A stretch of DNA of 36,588 nucleotides, from contig JAHZJR010000039.1 of NCBI GenBank assembly GCA_022600805.1, forward strand, positions 1 to 36,588, read 5' to 3'. Of this stretch, positions 17,162-25,755 are shown piece by piece; the first letter of the stretch is position 1; each line of letters begins with the position of its first letter. The translations under genes were made by a program, and so were the position numbers. This stretch comes from Pseudomonadota bacterium (GTDB lineage: Bacteria > Pseudomonadota > Gammaproteobacteria > PS1 > Pseudothioglobaceae). The notes below the pieces were generated by a model that was given only the letters and a program-made list of their open reading frames with translations, had not been told where the DNA came from and made no database searches.

Positions 17162-17589
17162 TAAAAGCAGTTAGACATACAGGCGTTGTTGTCAGAGATT
17201 TGGAAAAGTCTATAGCGTTCTATCGTACATTAGGTTTTGTTGAAGATAGTCGAGCCACAGAAGAGGGTGTATTTATTGATACAGTAGTTGGCTTACAGAA
17301 CACTAAGCTAGAGTGGGTAAAATTAAAAGCAGCTGATGGATACCTATTAGAGTTGTTGCAATATCACTCACACCCCGAGCGAAAAGAGATAGAAAAACAG
17401 AAATCAAATCAATTAGGGTGTTCACACTTAGCCTTTACAGTAGATAATGTTGAGCTAGTATGTGCGCATATTGAAAAAAATGGTGGTTCGCTGGTTAATC
17501 AACCAGTATTGACAAAAGATAAAAAAGTTAAAGTTGCTTATTGTCATGATGTTGAAGGAAATTTAATGGAAATAGTGGAGGTTTTATGA
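17158..17589 (+). CDS. VOC/glyoxalase superfamily protein
   Basis: 143 aa; RHTGVVVRDLEKSIAFYRTLGF, LLELLQYHSHP, CSHLAFTVDNVELVCAHIEKNGG, HDVEGNLMEIVEVL. Confidence 0.88.
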   Translation: MIKAVRHTGVVVRDLEKSIAFYRTLGFVEDSRATEEGVFIDTVVGLQNTKLEWVKLKAADGYLLELLQYHSHPERKEIEKQKSNQLGCSHLAFTVDNVELVCAHIEKNGGSLVNQPVLTKDKKVKVAYCHDVEGNLMEIVEVL

Positions 17590-18470
17590 CAAGTTGTGAT
17601 TTATGTAATACTCAAAAATACGAAGTTATTTATGATGGCGTGATTCGTGATGGGGTTGTGGGTAAAAAAACAACAATCAAACATCAAGTTGTTAAATGTT
17701 GCGGCTGTGGTTTGGTTAGATTATTAGACAATCCATTAACAATAGAATATTACCAATCTGATGAATATCGTAATGCTTACAATGAGACATCAAATCCAAG
17801 TGATTATATAGAAATGCACGATAATGAGCAGCCACCAAGGTTAAACAAGATTGGCGCAGATTTTTTTAGAGACAAGGTTGTTTTAGATTACGGCTGTGGT
17901 GGTGGTGCATTTCTTGATTTAGTGAGAGGTCTGAGTGGAAAAACATTGGGGGTAGAGCCTTTTTCTGGCTATCACGATTCTTTAAAAAGAAGAGGGCATG
18001 AGATATTTTCTGATATAAAAACAGCTCAATCAAAATATAAAGATCAAGTTGACAGTATTGTTTCATTTGGCGTATTGGAGCATGTTGAAAATCCACAGCA
18101 GTATCTAAAAGATGCTTATGGTTTATTGAAAAAAGGTGGGAAAATGTATCTGGAAACAGATAACCTTCATGATATTTTAATGAAATTAAACATACCTTCT
18201 TTTGATCAATTTTTTTATCGTACAGCACACTTATGGTATTTTGAAGATAAGACACTAAAACAAATGGCGAAACAGGCAAATTTCTCAGATGTAAAAATAT
18301 CTTTTAGGCATAATTTCGATATGTCTAATGTTATGTTATGGCTGCGTGATAATAAACCAACAGGTAAGGGGAAGCTGGATTTCCTAAGTAATGGTGTTGA
18401 TCAAAATTGGATTGAATTTGTTGAATCATCGGGATTAGCTGATTTAGTATGTATTGAAATGACAAAGTGA
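17586..18470 (+). CDS. Class I SAM-dependent methyltransferase with N-terminal Cys-rich motif
   Basis: 294 aa; CDLCN...CCGCGLVR, VVLDYGCGGGAFLDLVRG, SFGVLEHVENPQQYLKDAYGLLKKGGKMYLETDN. Confidence 0.9.
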   Translation: MTSCDLCNTQKYEVIYDGVIRDGVVGKKTTIKHQVVKCCGCGLVRLLDNPLTIEYYQSDEYRNAYNETSNPSDYIEMHDNEQPPRLNKIGADFFRDKVVLDYGCGGGAFLDLVRGLSGKTLGVEPFSGYHDSLKRRGHEIFSDIKTAQSKYKDQVDSIVSFGVLEHVENPQQYLKDAYGLLKKGGKMYLETDNLHDILMKLNIPSFDQFFYRTAHLWYFEDKTLKQMAKQANFSDVKISFRHNFDMSNVMLWLRDNKPTGKGKLDFLSNGVDQNWIEFVESSGLADLVCIEMTK

Positions 18471-18471
18471 T

Positions 18472-19248
18472 ATGAATTTAAATCTTGATAATAAAAAAGT
18501 TCTTATAACAGGCGCATCAAGAGGTATAGGTTTGGCGATTGCTGAAAGTTTTCTACAAGAAGGGGCGAAAACTTGTTTGGTGTCTCGAGGCTCTAATGCT
18601 TTGTTTGAAAGTGAAAAAAAGTTACAAGATAGTTGTGGTTTAGAGAGTACCTTTGCTTGTAAGTGCGACTGCACTGATATTGAATCACTAAAGGGTTTAA
18701 AAAATAAAGTTAAGGATAAGTGGAGTGGTTTGGACATTGTTGTAGTAAATGTGGGTGATGGACGAAGTGTAGCAGATGCCTTGCCTGATCATAAGCAGTG
18801 GCAAAAAACATGGAGTAACAACTTTGAATCTGCTTTACAAACAGCAAGAGCTTTTTTGCCTATGTTAGAGGAGTCAAAAGGGTGTTTGTTGTTCGTCTCT
18901 TCCATTGCGGGTATGGAGGCCTTTGGTGCGCCGACAGACTACTCAACCGCAAAATCAGCAATAATTGCCTTGGCGAAAAATATGGCAAGAAAATTATCCT
19001 CTAAAAATGTAAGAGTAAATGTGATTGCACCAGGTAATGTCTATTTTAAGGGCGGCTCTTGGGATGATAAAATCCAACAAGATAAAAAACGCGTAGATGA
19101 AATTATTAAATTAACAGTACCAATGAACCGCTTCGCAACACCACAAGAGATTGCAGATTCTGCTGTGTTTTTATGTTCAGATAGAGCAAGTTTTATTACC
19201 GGTACTACTTTGATAGTGGATGGTGGACAAACCGTAGGAGTGCTTTAA
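18472..19248 (+). CDS. SDR family oxidoreductase
   Basis: 258 aa; VLITGASRGIGLAIAESF, VVVNVG, FVSSIAGMEAFGAPTDYSTAKSAI, C-terminal FITGTTLIVDGGQ. Confidence 0.92.
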   Translation: MNLNLDNKKVLITGASRGIGLAIAESFLQEGAKTCLVSRGSNALFESEKKLQDSCGLESTFACKCDCTDIESLKGLKNKVKDKWSGLDIVVVNVGDGRSVADALPDHKQWQKTWSNNFESALQTARAFLPMLEESKGCLLFVSSIAGMEAFGAPTDYSTAKSAIIALAKNMARKLSSKNVRVNVIAPGNVYFKGGSWDDKIQQDKKRVDEIIKLTVPMNRFATPQEIADSAVFLCSDRASFITGTTLIVDGGQTVGVL

Positions 19249-20075
19249 TGTTAGAAAAATTATTCAGATTAGATAATAAAGTTATTGTTATTACTGGTGC
19301 AACAGGCCTACTAGGCAGAAAGCATGCTGAAGCAGTAGCCTGTTATGGCGGTACACCAATATTACTGGATTTATCGCAACAAGCGGTTGATAGTTTTGCT
19401 AATAAGTTAAATGATAAATATAAGATAGATTCGATTGGTTTTGCAATTGATATTACAGATGAAAAATCCATTAAAAATAATGCTAAATTATTAATTGATA
19501 AATTTGGGAAAATAGATGGATTGGTTAATAATGCTGCTAATAACCCTAAAGTTGAAGAGAGTAGCGATAAGAACTTTTCACGACTTGAAAATTTCCCCTT
19601 AAATATTTGGAATGATGATATCAATGTTGGGCTGACAGGTTCTTTTTTATGTGCCAAACATTACGGACATAAAATTTCAAAAAACCCAAATGGTGGCTCA
19701 ATTGTGAATATTTCATCGGATCTAGGTCTGATTGCACCTGACCAAAGACTCTATGCAAAAGATGGTATTGCTGACGACAAGCAAAATGTAAAACCAGTTA
19801 CTTACTCAGTAGTTAAAACAGGTCTTATTGGTTTAACACGCTATTTAGCCACTTATTGGGCAGATAAAAACGTACGTTGTAATGCCATGTGCCCAGGTGG
19901 CGTGGAAAATGGACAACCTGAAGAGTTTTTGAAAGAAGTAAACGTAAGGATTCCAATGGGAAGAATGGCAAGAGCTGATGAATACCAAGGCACCATGTTG
20001 TGGATGCTTAGTGATGCATCTAGCTATCTCAATGGTGCAATTATCCCTGTAGAAGGTGGACGTACAGCTTGGTAA
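19248..20075 (+). CDS. SDR family oxidoreductase
   Basis: 275 aa; IVITGATGLLGRKHAEAVACYGG, LVNNAANNP, VNISSDLGLIAP, YSVVKTGLIGLTRYLATYWADKNVRCNAMCPGG. Confidence 0.92.
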   Translation: MLEKLFRLDNKVIVITGATGLLGRKHAEAVACYGGTPILLDLSQQAVDSFANKLNDKYKIDSIGFAIDITDEKSIKNNAKLLIDKFGKIDGLVNNAANNPKVEESSDKNFSRLENFPLNIWNDDINVGLTGSFLCAKHYGHKISKNPNGGSIVNISSDLGLIAPDQRLYAKDGIADDKQNVKPVTYSVVKTGLIGLTRYLATYWADKNVRCNAMCPGGVENGQPEEFLKEVNVRIPMGRMARADEYQGTMLWMLSDASSYLNGAIIPVEGGRTAW

Positions 20076-20227
20076 AACGTTTTTTGATTACCACATCACT
20101 TGAGGAGTCTTGGTGGGTGAGTCATGAAGTGCAAGAAGTGGTGAATCATTTTATAGGGAGGTATTGCGTTGCGTCAGATAATATTTTGGCCAGGTTGAAG
20201 ATGTCTTACAAGATGCGACCATCTCCT
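20069..20227 (+). pseudogene. Internal-deletion relic of a LIC12162/TIGR04331-like transferase
   Basis: VKRFLITTSLEESW resembles the N-terminus of the 28812-30584 protein (KPVLITTPIEDTW); the adjoining WVSHEVQEVVNHFIGRYCVASDNILARLK resembles its C-terminus (SWWESDDVQQARITFCHKYSKEIKNKQKCLEKVL). Confidence 0.65.
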
Positions 20228-20293
20228 TGTAGTGGCCTGACAAACTTGGACACAAAGATAGCCTTATAATACAAACTATAAGGAGGTCAATAA

Positions 20294-20608
20294 ATGACAC
20301 AAGTAAAAACCAGGAAGCAGCGTGTGATATTCACCGTTGAACAAAAGTTAGATTACGTTAAATTAATGGTTAACGAAGGCTACACCAATAAACAAATAAT
20401 CGAGATATCAGGTGCAGGCCCAACCGCTGTTGCTAGATGGAAGAAGCAATATCTAGCAGAGCTTAATGGCCAAACACCAACAACTGGTAAGGCAATGACA
20501 CCAGAGCAGCAAGAGATTCAATCACTTAAAAAACAACTATGGCGTGCTAAACGGGATAACGAGATATTAAAAAAGGCAACAGCCTTGTTCGCTATGGACA
20601 ATCAGTAA
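20294..20608 (+). CDS. IS3-family transposase OrfA (HTH)
   Basis: 104 aa; FTVEQKLDYVKLMVNEGYTNKQIIEISGAGPTAVARWKKQYLAEL, QEIQSLKKQLWRAKRDNEILKKATALFA. Confidence 0.93.
   Translation: MTQVKTRKQRVIFTVEQKLDYVKLMVNEGYTNKQIIEISGAGPTAVARWKKQYLAELNGQTPTTGKAMTPEQQEIQSLKKQLWRAKRDNEILKKATALFAMDNQ
20569..20575 (+). other. Predicted -1 programmed frameshift heptamer A AAA AAG
   Basis: AAAAAAG in phase with orfA; the -1 frame is open into orfB. Confidence 0.7.
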
Positions 20609-20613
20609 GCAAT

Positions 20614-21471
20614 ATGATTACCAAGCTAAACAAGGCTTGCCAACAATACAATGTACAAGAGCTGTGTGATTTGTTTGATCACGCTCGTAGTAGTTATTAC
20701 TACCAGTCAAGAGACAAGCCAATGGATGACGACACCAAAGCCATTATTAAATCAATGAAGCAAATCTCTCTCGAGACAGGATACACTTACGGTAGAAGAC
20801 GCTTGCAGCGTCAACTAAACAGTGAAGGTCATCAAATTGGCATTCATCGCACTACGACATTAATGAACAAAGCTAATATTAAGGCCATACGGCCTAAAAA
20901 GCGTCATTATTATCCTAACACTGGCAAGCTACATAAAAGAGCTGACAATCTACTTGATCGTGACTTCAATCAAACAAATAGCAATACTCATTGGGTAGGT
21001 GATATTACTTATATCAAGACCTACCAAGGCTGGAGTTATTTAGCCAGTGTTCTTGATCTAGCTTCCAGACAAGTCGTTGGTTGGGCTTTGTCTAAACAGC
21101 CCAACGCTCAATTAGCAAAAGATGCGATGGATAATGCTATTAACAGATACAACCCAAACACGGATAATTTAATGTTCCATTCAGATCAAGGGACACAGTA
21201 TTCATCCAAGGCTTATATTGATTATTGTAACAAAAACAACATCACTCAAAGTATGAGTAGAAAAGGCAATTGTTGGGATAACGCTGTAATGGAGCGCTTC
21301 TTTAGAAGCCTTAAGACTGAACGATTAAATTATCAAAGCTTTGCAAATCATTACGAAGTGGTGCAAAATGTAGAGAGTTATATTTACTTTTATAACTACA
21401 AAAGGATTTATTCAGCGATCGGTTATATGACACCTGCTCAGAAGATGGCTGAATTGGAAAAAGTGGCTTGA
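20614..21471 (+). CDS. IS3-family transposase OrfB (DDE integrase)
   Basis: 285 aa; HWVGDITYIKTYQGWSYLASVLDLASRQVVGW, FHSDQGTQYSS, NCWDNAVMERFFRSLKTERL. Confidence 0.95.
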   Translation: MITKLNKACQQYNVQELCDLFDHARSSYYYQSRDKPMDDDTKAIIKSMKQISLETGYTYGRRRLQRQLNSEGHQIGIHRTTTLMNKANIKAIRPKKRHYYPNTGKLHKRADNLLDRDFNQTNSNTHWVGDITYIKTYQGWSYLASVLDLASRQVVGWALSKQPNAQLAKDAMDNAINRYNPNTDNLMFHSDQGTQYSSKAYIDYCNKNNITQSMSRKGNCWDNAVMERFFRSLKTERLNYQSFANHYEVVQNVESYIYFYNYKRIYSAIGYMTPAQKMAELEKVA

Positions 21472-21482
21472 AATGTGTCCAA

Positions 21483-21518
21483 GATTAACGGACCACTACA
21501 GATTAACGGACCACTACA
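21483..21518 (+). repeat. 18-bp tandem duplication of the IS right terminus
   Basis: GATTAACGGACCACTACA at 21483-21500, repeated exactly at 21501-21518. Confidence 0.95.
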
Positions 21519-21540
21519 CCTCAGGGCAGCCGAACCTATA

Positions 21541-23439
21541 ATGAATATAAAAAATCCAGATACTTTAATTGTTTTAGATACTATTAATATCCACCCAAAG
21601 AAGAATAATGATATTATATTGTGGTCTGCTTATGAACCGTTAGACGATAATAATTTTTTTTCCTTGCCACAAATAGTTGAAAATAATGCAGAATATTTTA
21701 AGCATGAATACCTTTCTTTTATCCATGATTTGGGTGGAGTAGTTGTTGGTAAAAAAAAGGCTCTTGAATACCTGAAGATGCAGGATGGTTTTAGCTTTTG
21801 GTGGACTACTTTATTGGTGGAAAAATCCAACATTGCAAAATCACTCCAGATAAATAATGCGATTAAATTTCTAGCTTTTAAATATTGGTTTGATAAAAAT
21901 AGTTATAATAAAATCTTGCTTTATACGCATAATTCGAAACTGGTTGAATCTATGAGTATGTTTTGTAAAGATATTGACATAGAGTTTGATATTGCAAAGG
22001 ACTTAAAGACTGATAAAACAACCCAAATTCACAAAAAACTTTATAATTATTTTCCAGACTTTATTCAATCTATGCTATGGCTTCTATGGAAGGTTATTTC
22101 TATATGGCCACTCAAAGGAGTTGGTGTTGATAAGTGGAAGAGCTCAACTTCTAAAATAACTTTTTTATCATCTCTTGTAAATCTAGATAAAAATTCAGCT
22201 AATAAAAAAGTTTTTAAGAGTAACTATTGGCCAATTTTACCAAGCTTACTAAAAAAGCATAATTTACATTCAAATTGGATTCATATGTATAGTGAGACGA
22301 GTGATTTACCTAACGCAACTATAGCTAAAAATGTCATTAATAAATTCAATAACTTGAAAAATGGAATAGAGACACATACCACCATATATTCATTTGTTAA
22401 CGCTTTTATTGTGTACAAGGTTATATTAAATTTAATTCGCTTGTCATATATAAAATTAAAAATACGTAAATCTATAATTATGAAAAGTGGAATTCTTTGG
22501 CCTTTTATTGAATCTGATTTTAATAATTCACTTAGCGGTATTGATGCAGCCAGAAATTTACTATATATGGGATTGTTTGAAAATGCATTTTCCAGTTTAA
22601 CAAGACAAGATAAAGGATTTTATTTGCAAGAGAATCAGGGGTGGGAGTGTACATTCATACAATCATGGAGAAAATTTCGACATAATAATCACTTAATTGC
22701 CGTACCACATACACCAATAAAATTTTGGGATATGAGAAGGTTTGTAGATAAAAGAAGTTATATGTCAAGTCATAAGTCTCTCCTTCCTCTGCCAGACTAT
22801 ATCGGTGTAAATAGCGACCTTTCAAAAAATATGCATCTAGAGAGTGGTTGTATGAATGATAGACTAGTGAAGTTAGAGGCTTTGCGTTACATGCACCTAA
22901 ATAATTTTTCCAATTGTGCGCAGAGTGGATTAAACTTAACTAAAAGTATTGTCCTTGTACTTGGAGACTACTCAAAGGAAAATACCCTTCTACAAATGAA
23001 GCTTTTATTGAATTCTTCGAAATATGTTAGTACACCGATTCAATACCTAATTAAGCCTCACCCAGCAACACCAATATTTTCCAAAGATTATCCAGGCATG
23101 GATTTGGTTATCACGAATAAACCAATCAATGAGATTGTAAATTGCTGCCAACTTGCATATGCAAGTAGTACTACATCAGCTTCTGTTGATGCATATTGCT
23201 TAGGACTGCCCGTGGTAATAGTTGCCAACCCGAAAACACTTAATACAAGTCCATTAAGAGGTTGTAAAGATGCAGTCTTTGTAGATTCTTCTAGAAGGTT
23301 GGCAAAAGTATTAAATAATGTTGATAAAATGAAAATAAACCCTAAACAAGGGAAGAATTTTTTGTATACCAATAGTGACATCCATAGATGGAAAAAAATA
23401 TTTGGAATAGTTGAGCATTATAGTATAGATTATAACTAG
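21541..23439 (+). CDS. Surface carbohydrate biosynthesis protein (TIGR04326-like)
   Basis: About 632 aa; C-terminal IQYLIKPHPATPIF...NEIVNCCQLAYASSTTSASVDAYCLGLPVVIVANPKTLNTSPLRGCKDAVFVDS, glycosyltransferase-like. ORF-track start 21475 lies inside the IS end; ATG 21541 is preferred. Confidence 0.65.
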   Translation: MNIKNPDTLIVLDTINIHPKKNNDIILWSAYEPLDDNNFFSLPQIVENNAEYFKHEYLSFIHDLGGVVVGKKKALEYLKMQDGFSFWWTTLLVEKSNIAKSLQINNAIKFLAFKYWFDKNSYNKILLYTHNSKLVESMSMFCKDIDIEFDIAKDLKTDKTTQIHKKLYNYFPDFIQSMLWLLWKVISIWPLKGVGVDKWKSSTSKITFLSSLVNLDKNSANKKVFKSNYWPILPSLLKKHNLHSNWIHMYSETSDLPNATIAKNVINKFNNLKNGIETHTTIYSFVNAFIVYKVILNLIRLSYIKLKIRKSIIMKSGILWPFIESDFNNSLSGIDAARNLLYMGLFENAFSSLTRQDKGFYLQENQGWECTFIQSWRKFRHNNHLIAVPHTPIKFWDMRRFVDKRSYMSSHKSLLPLPDYIGVNSDLSKNMHLESGCMNDRLVKLEALRYMHLNNFSNCAQSGLNLTKSIVLVLGDYSKENTLLQMKLLLNSSKYVSTPIQYLIKPHPATPIFSKDYPGMDLVITNKPINEIVNCCQLAYASSTTSASVDAYCLGLPVVIVANPKTLNTSPLRGCKDAVFVDSSRRLAKVLNNVDKMKINPKQGKNFLYTNSDIHRWKKIFGIVEHYSIDYN

Positions 23440-23739
23440 TAATAAGGTTGTATTATGGATAGCTTAATCATTCACAAGAAAAATATGCATCTAATAACAA
23501 TCAAGCTTAAGGCAAAAATAATAATAAAGATAACAGGGAAATATTTAATTTTAGGAATCTTTGGCTTCACTAATGTTGTGAGGTTGTGGTTAGAGATTGC
23601 TGCTGAAGAAGAGGTTGTATATAGCTCAATGACCCTCACCTGGTGTAATAAGCATATCAACAAACTCGGTGGGGCTTAATAAGTCACCCAACAGACTTTA
23701 ATGTAATAAAAACTGACTCACATATTATAAGGAATGGTT

Positions 23740-24563
23740 ATGTCGAACTATGAAATACCCAATATATTCAAAGACAATAAAGATGAGCTTATTAGCAAGT
23801 TTTGGAATGCGAAACCATTTCCTCATATATATATATTGATGATTTTTTGGATGATGATAGTTTTCAAATTTTAGCAAAGGCCGCTAAAGAAGCAGATATC
23901 AAACCTGCTGTGACATTTAATTCAGAAATTCAAAGTGGTAAGGATATTTTTTCGAATGAGGACTCTCCAAAAGCAATTCAGGATACTGTTGATATTTTGT
24001 CACATCCAAAATTTGTGCAACAGCTATCAACATTAACTGGGATTGATAATATAAGACCATTAACTGAGTTTAAGTCTGACTTTCTTCCCTTTAAATATTT
24101 TCATCAGATGTCTGATGGTGGACATTTAGGAAGTCACGTGGATCATTCTACGGTAGGTGTTGATAATGTACATGTTCTTAACTGTATATTTTATATTACT
24201 GATAAGTGGGATTCTGACTGGGGTGGTGATTCGTTATTTTTTAGCAAGTTTGGTTTTAAGGAGAAAGCTAGAGTTGCATATAAGCCAAATCGTTTAGTTA
24301 TATTTTTACATACTTCTCAATCTTTTCATGGTGTATCCAAGCTGAGAGGGAATCGTTATAAACGCTCAACTATTTACATGGATTATAACCTCGATAAGAA
24401 TAAGTTAAAAAATTTAAAAAATCAGGCAAGAAATAATGGATCAAAATTTACTCCAAAATTTTGGATGCATCAGACCACATTTATTCCGGGAAGTTTTAAA
24501 AGCTTTCATCGTCTTAAAGTGTACTTAAAATATTTAGTGAAACGAGTATTAAGAACTTATTAA
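23740..24563 (+). CDS. 2OG-Fe(II) oxygenase (prolyl 4-hydroxylase-like), off-frame at an (AT)6 repeat
   Basis: RBS AAGGA then ATG 23740: MSNYEIPNIFKDNKDELISKFWNAKPFPHIYIY*; removing one AT gives ...PFPHIYIDDFLDDDSFQILAKAAKE. HxD (GSHVDHS) and distal H (SFHGV...RYKRSTIYMDY) motifs present. ORF track begins at 23802 in the downstream frame. Confidence 0.78.
23825..23836 (+). repeat. (AT)6 dinucleotide repeat in the oxygenase 5' region
   Basis: cctcATATATATATATtgatga; (AT)5 restores the frame. Confidence 0.85.
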
Positions 24564-24594
24564 TTATATCTTAACTATTTTCTAAGATATAATT
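24562..24594. other. Perfect 12-bp inverted repeat (hairpin) between oxygenase and rfbG
   Basis: AATTATATCTTA (24562-24573), 9-nt loop, TAAGATATAATT (24583-24594). Confidence 0.75.
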
Positions 24595-24651
24595 TATCCT
24601 AAAGTAACCATATGGTAAAAATTATTAAAAACCTAAGTCCAATTATTGGTC

Positions 24652-25755
24652 ATGTTTAAATCAACTTTTAAAAATAAAAAAGTGCTTGTAACTGGGCACA
24701 CAGGATTTAAAGGTAGCTGGCTTTGTATTTGGTTGGATTACCTCGGTGCAGAGGTTGTAGGGCTATCTGACGATGTGGTTAGCAACCCTTCGAATTATTC
24801 AGTATCTTCAGTTTCTGATTTTGTTAAAGATTATCGGGTTGATATTCGTGATACTGCAAAAGTCATATCTGTAATACAAAAGACGCAGCCTGATTTTGTA
24901 TTTCATTTGGCAGCACAAGCTTTAGTTAGGCCGTCATATGAAAATCCAATTGGCACACTTACTACTAATGCTATTGGTACAGCAAATGTACTTGAGGGAC
25001 TAAGAATCCTAGACAATAAAGTAGTTGCAGTGATGATTACAAGTGATAAGGCCTATGATAATGTTGAGTGGGTATGGGGTTATCGAGAGACTGACAGTCT
25101 AGGTGGTAAGGATCCATATAGTGCTTCCAAAGGTATGGCTGAATTGGCGATCCGTAGCTATGTGGAATCATTTTTTAGTAGCTTGGATTCAAATGTTCGG
25201 GTTGGGATCACTCGTGCTGGCAATGTTATTGGTGGCGGTGATTGGGCGATTGATCGAATAGTGCCAGATTGTATGGAGGCTTGGGCAAATGGTAAAACAG
25301 TTGATATACGTAGCCCTCACGCCACAAGACCATGGCAACATGTATTAGAGCCATTAAGCGGCTACCTATGTTTAGCAGAAAATTTATATTTGGATAGTCA
25401 GAGTCATGGAGAGGCTTATAACCTAGGTCCATCATCTAATCAAAATTATCCTGTGAGTAAACTGATTGATGAGATGTCAAAATATTGGGATAAAATTAAA
25501 TGGAATGATGTTTCTGAAAACGAAGGACATGTTCATGAAGCAGGCTTATTAAAGCTTAATTGTGATAAGGCATTACTTGATTTGAGATGGTACTCCGCCC
25601 TTCAGTTTGAAGAGACAGTTAAAATGACAGTTGAATGGTATAAAGAATATTATCAAAATCCAGGAAAATCAATGCATGATATTACAATCAATCAGATAAA
25701 AGCATATACAGAGTCCGCCAAGCTAAATAATATCGATTGGGCTTATAATGATTGA
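24652..25755 (+). CDS. rfbG: CDP-glucose 4,6-dehydratase
   Basis: VLVTGHTGFKGSWLCIWLDYLGAEVVGLSDD, FHLAAQALVRPSYENPIGTLTTNAIGTANVLEGLR, YRETDSLGGKDPYSASKGMAELAIRSY, ATRPWQHVLEPLSGYL. Confidence 0.95.
   Translation: MFKSTFKNKKVLVTGHTGFKGSWLCIWLDYLGAEVVGLSDDVVSNPSNYSVSSVSDFVKDYRVDIRDTAKVISVIQKTQPDFVFHLAAQALVRPSYENPIGTLTTNAIGTANVLEGLRILDNKVVAVMITSDKAYDNVEWVWGYRETDSLGGKDPYSASKGMAELAIRSYVESFFSSLDSNVRVGITRAGNVIGGGDWAIDRIVPDCMEAWANGKTVDIRSPHATRPWQHVLEPLSGYLCLAENLYLDSQSHGEAYNLGPSSNQNYPVSKLIDEMSKYWDKIKWNDVSENEGHVHEAGLLKLNCDKALLDLRWYSALQFEETVKMTVEWYKEYYQNPGKSMHDITINQIKAYTESAKLNNIDWAYND

Larger units (their letters stand above)
20228..21518 (+). mobile_element. IS3-family insertion sequence
   Basis: Terminal inverted repeats TGTAGTGGcCtGacAAaCTTGGACACAaa (left) / TGTAGTGGtCcGttAAtCTTGGACACAtt (right, reverse-complemented); orfA + DDE orfB; 3-bp CCT at 20225-20227 and 21519-21521. 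Confidence 0.93.

Noticed and set aside
20569-20614. Separate orfA/orfB as a pseudogenised transposase
   Set aside because: The canonical A_AAA_AAG site with an open -1 frame indicates normal IS3-family programmed frameshifting rather than decay.
21475-21540. N-terminal extension MSKINGPLQINGPLHLRAAEPI of the TIGR04326-like ORF
   Set aside because: It is translated from the IS right end and its 18-bp duplication; the natural start is ATG 21541.
23455-23679. 74-aa ORF MDSLIIHKKNMHLITIKLK... between the TIGR04326-like gene and the oxygenase
   Set aside because: No recognisable family and biased AT-rich composition; may be a decayed scrap, so not listed as a gene.
24612-24659. Mini-ORF MVKIIKNLSPIIGHV* before rfbG
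   Set aside because: Only 15 codons; could be a leader peptide or N-terminal scrap but there is no supporting evidence.
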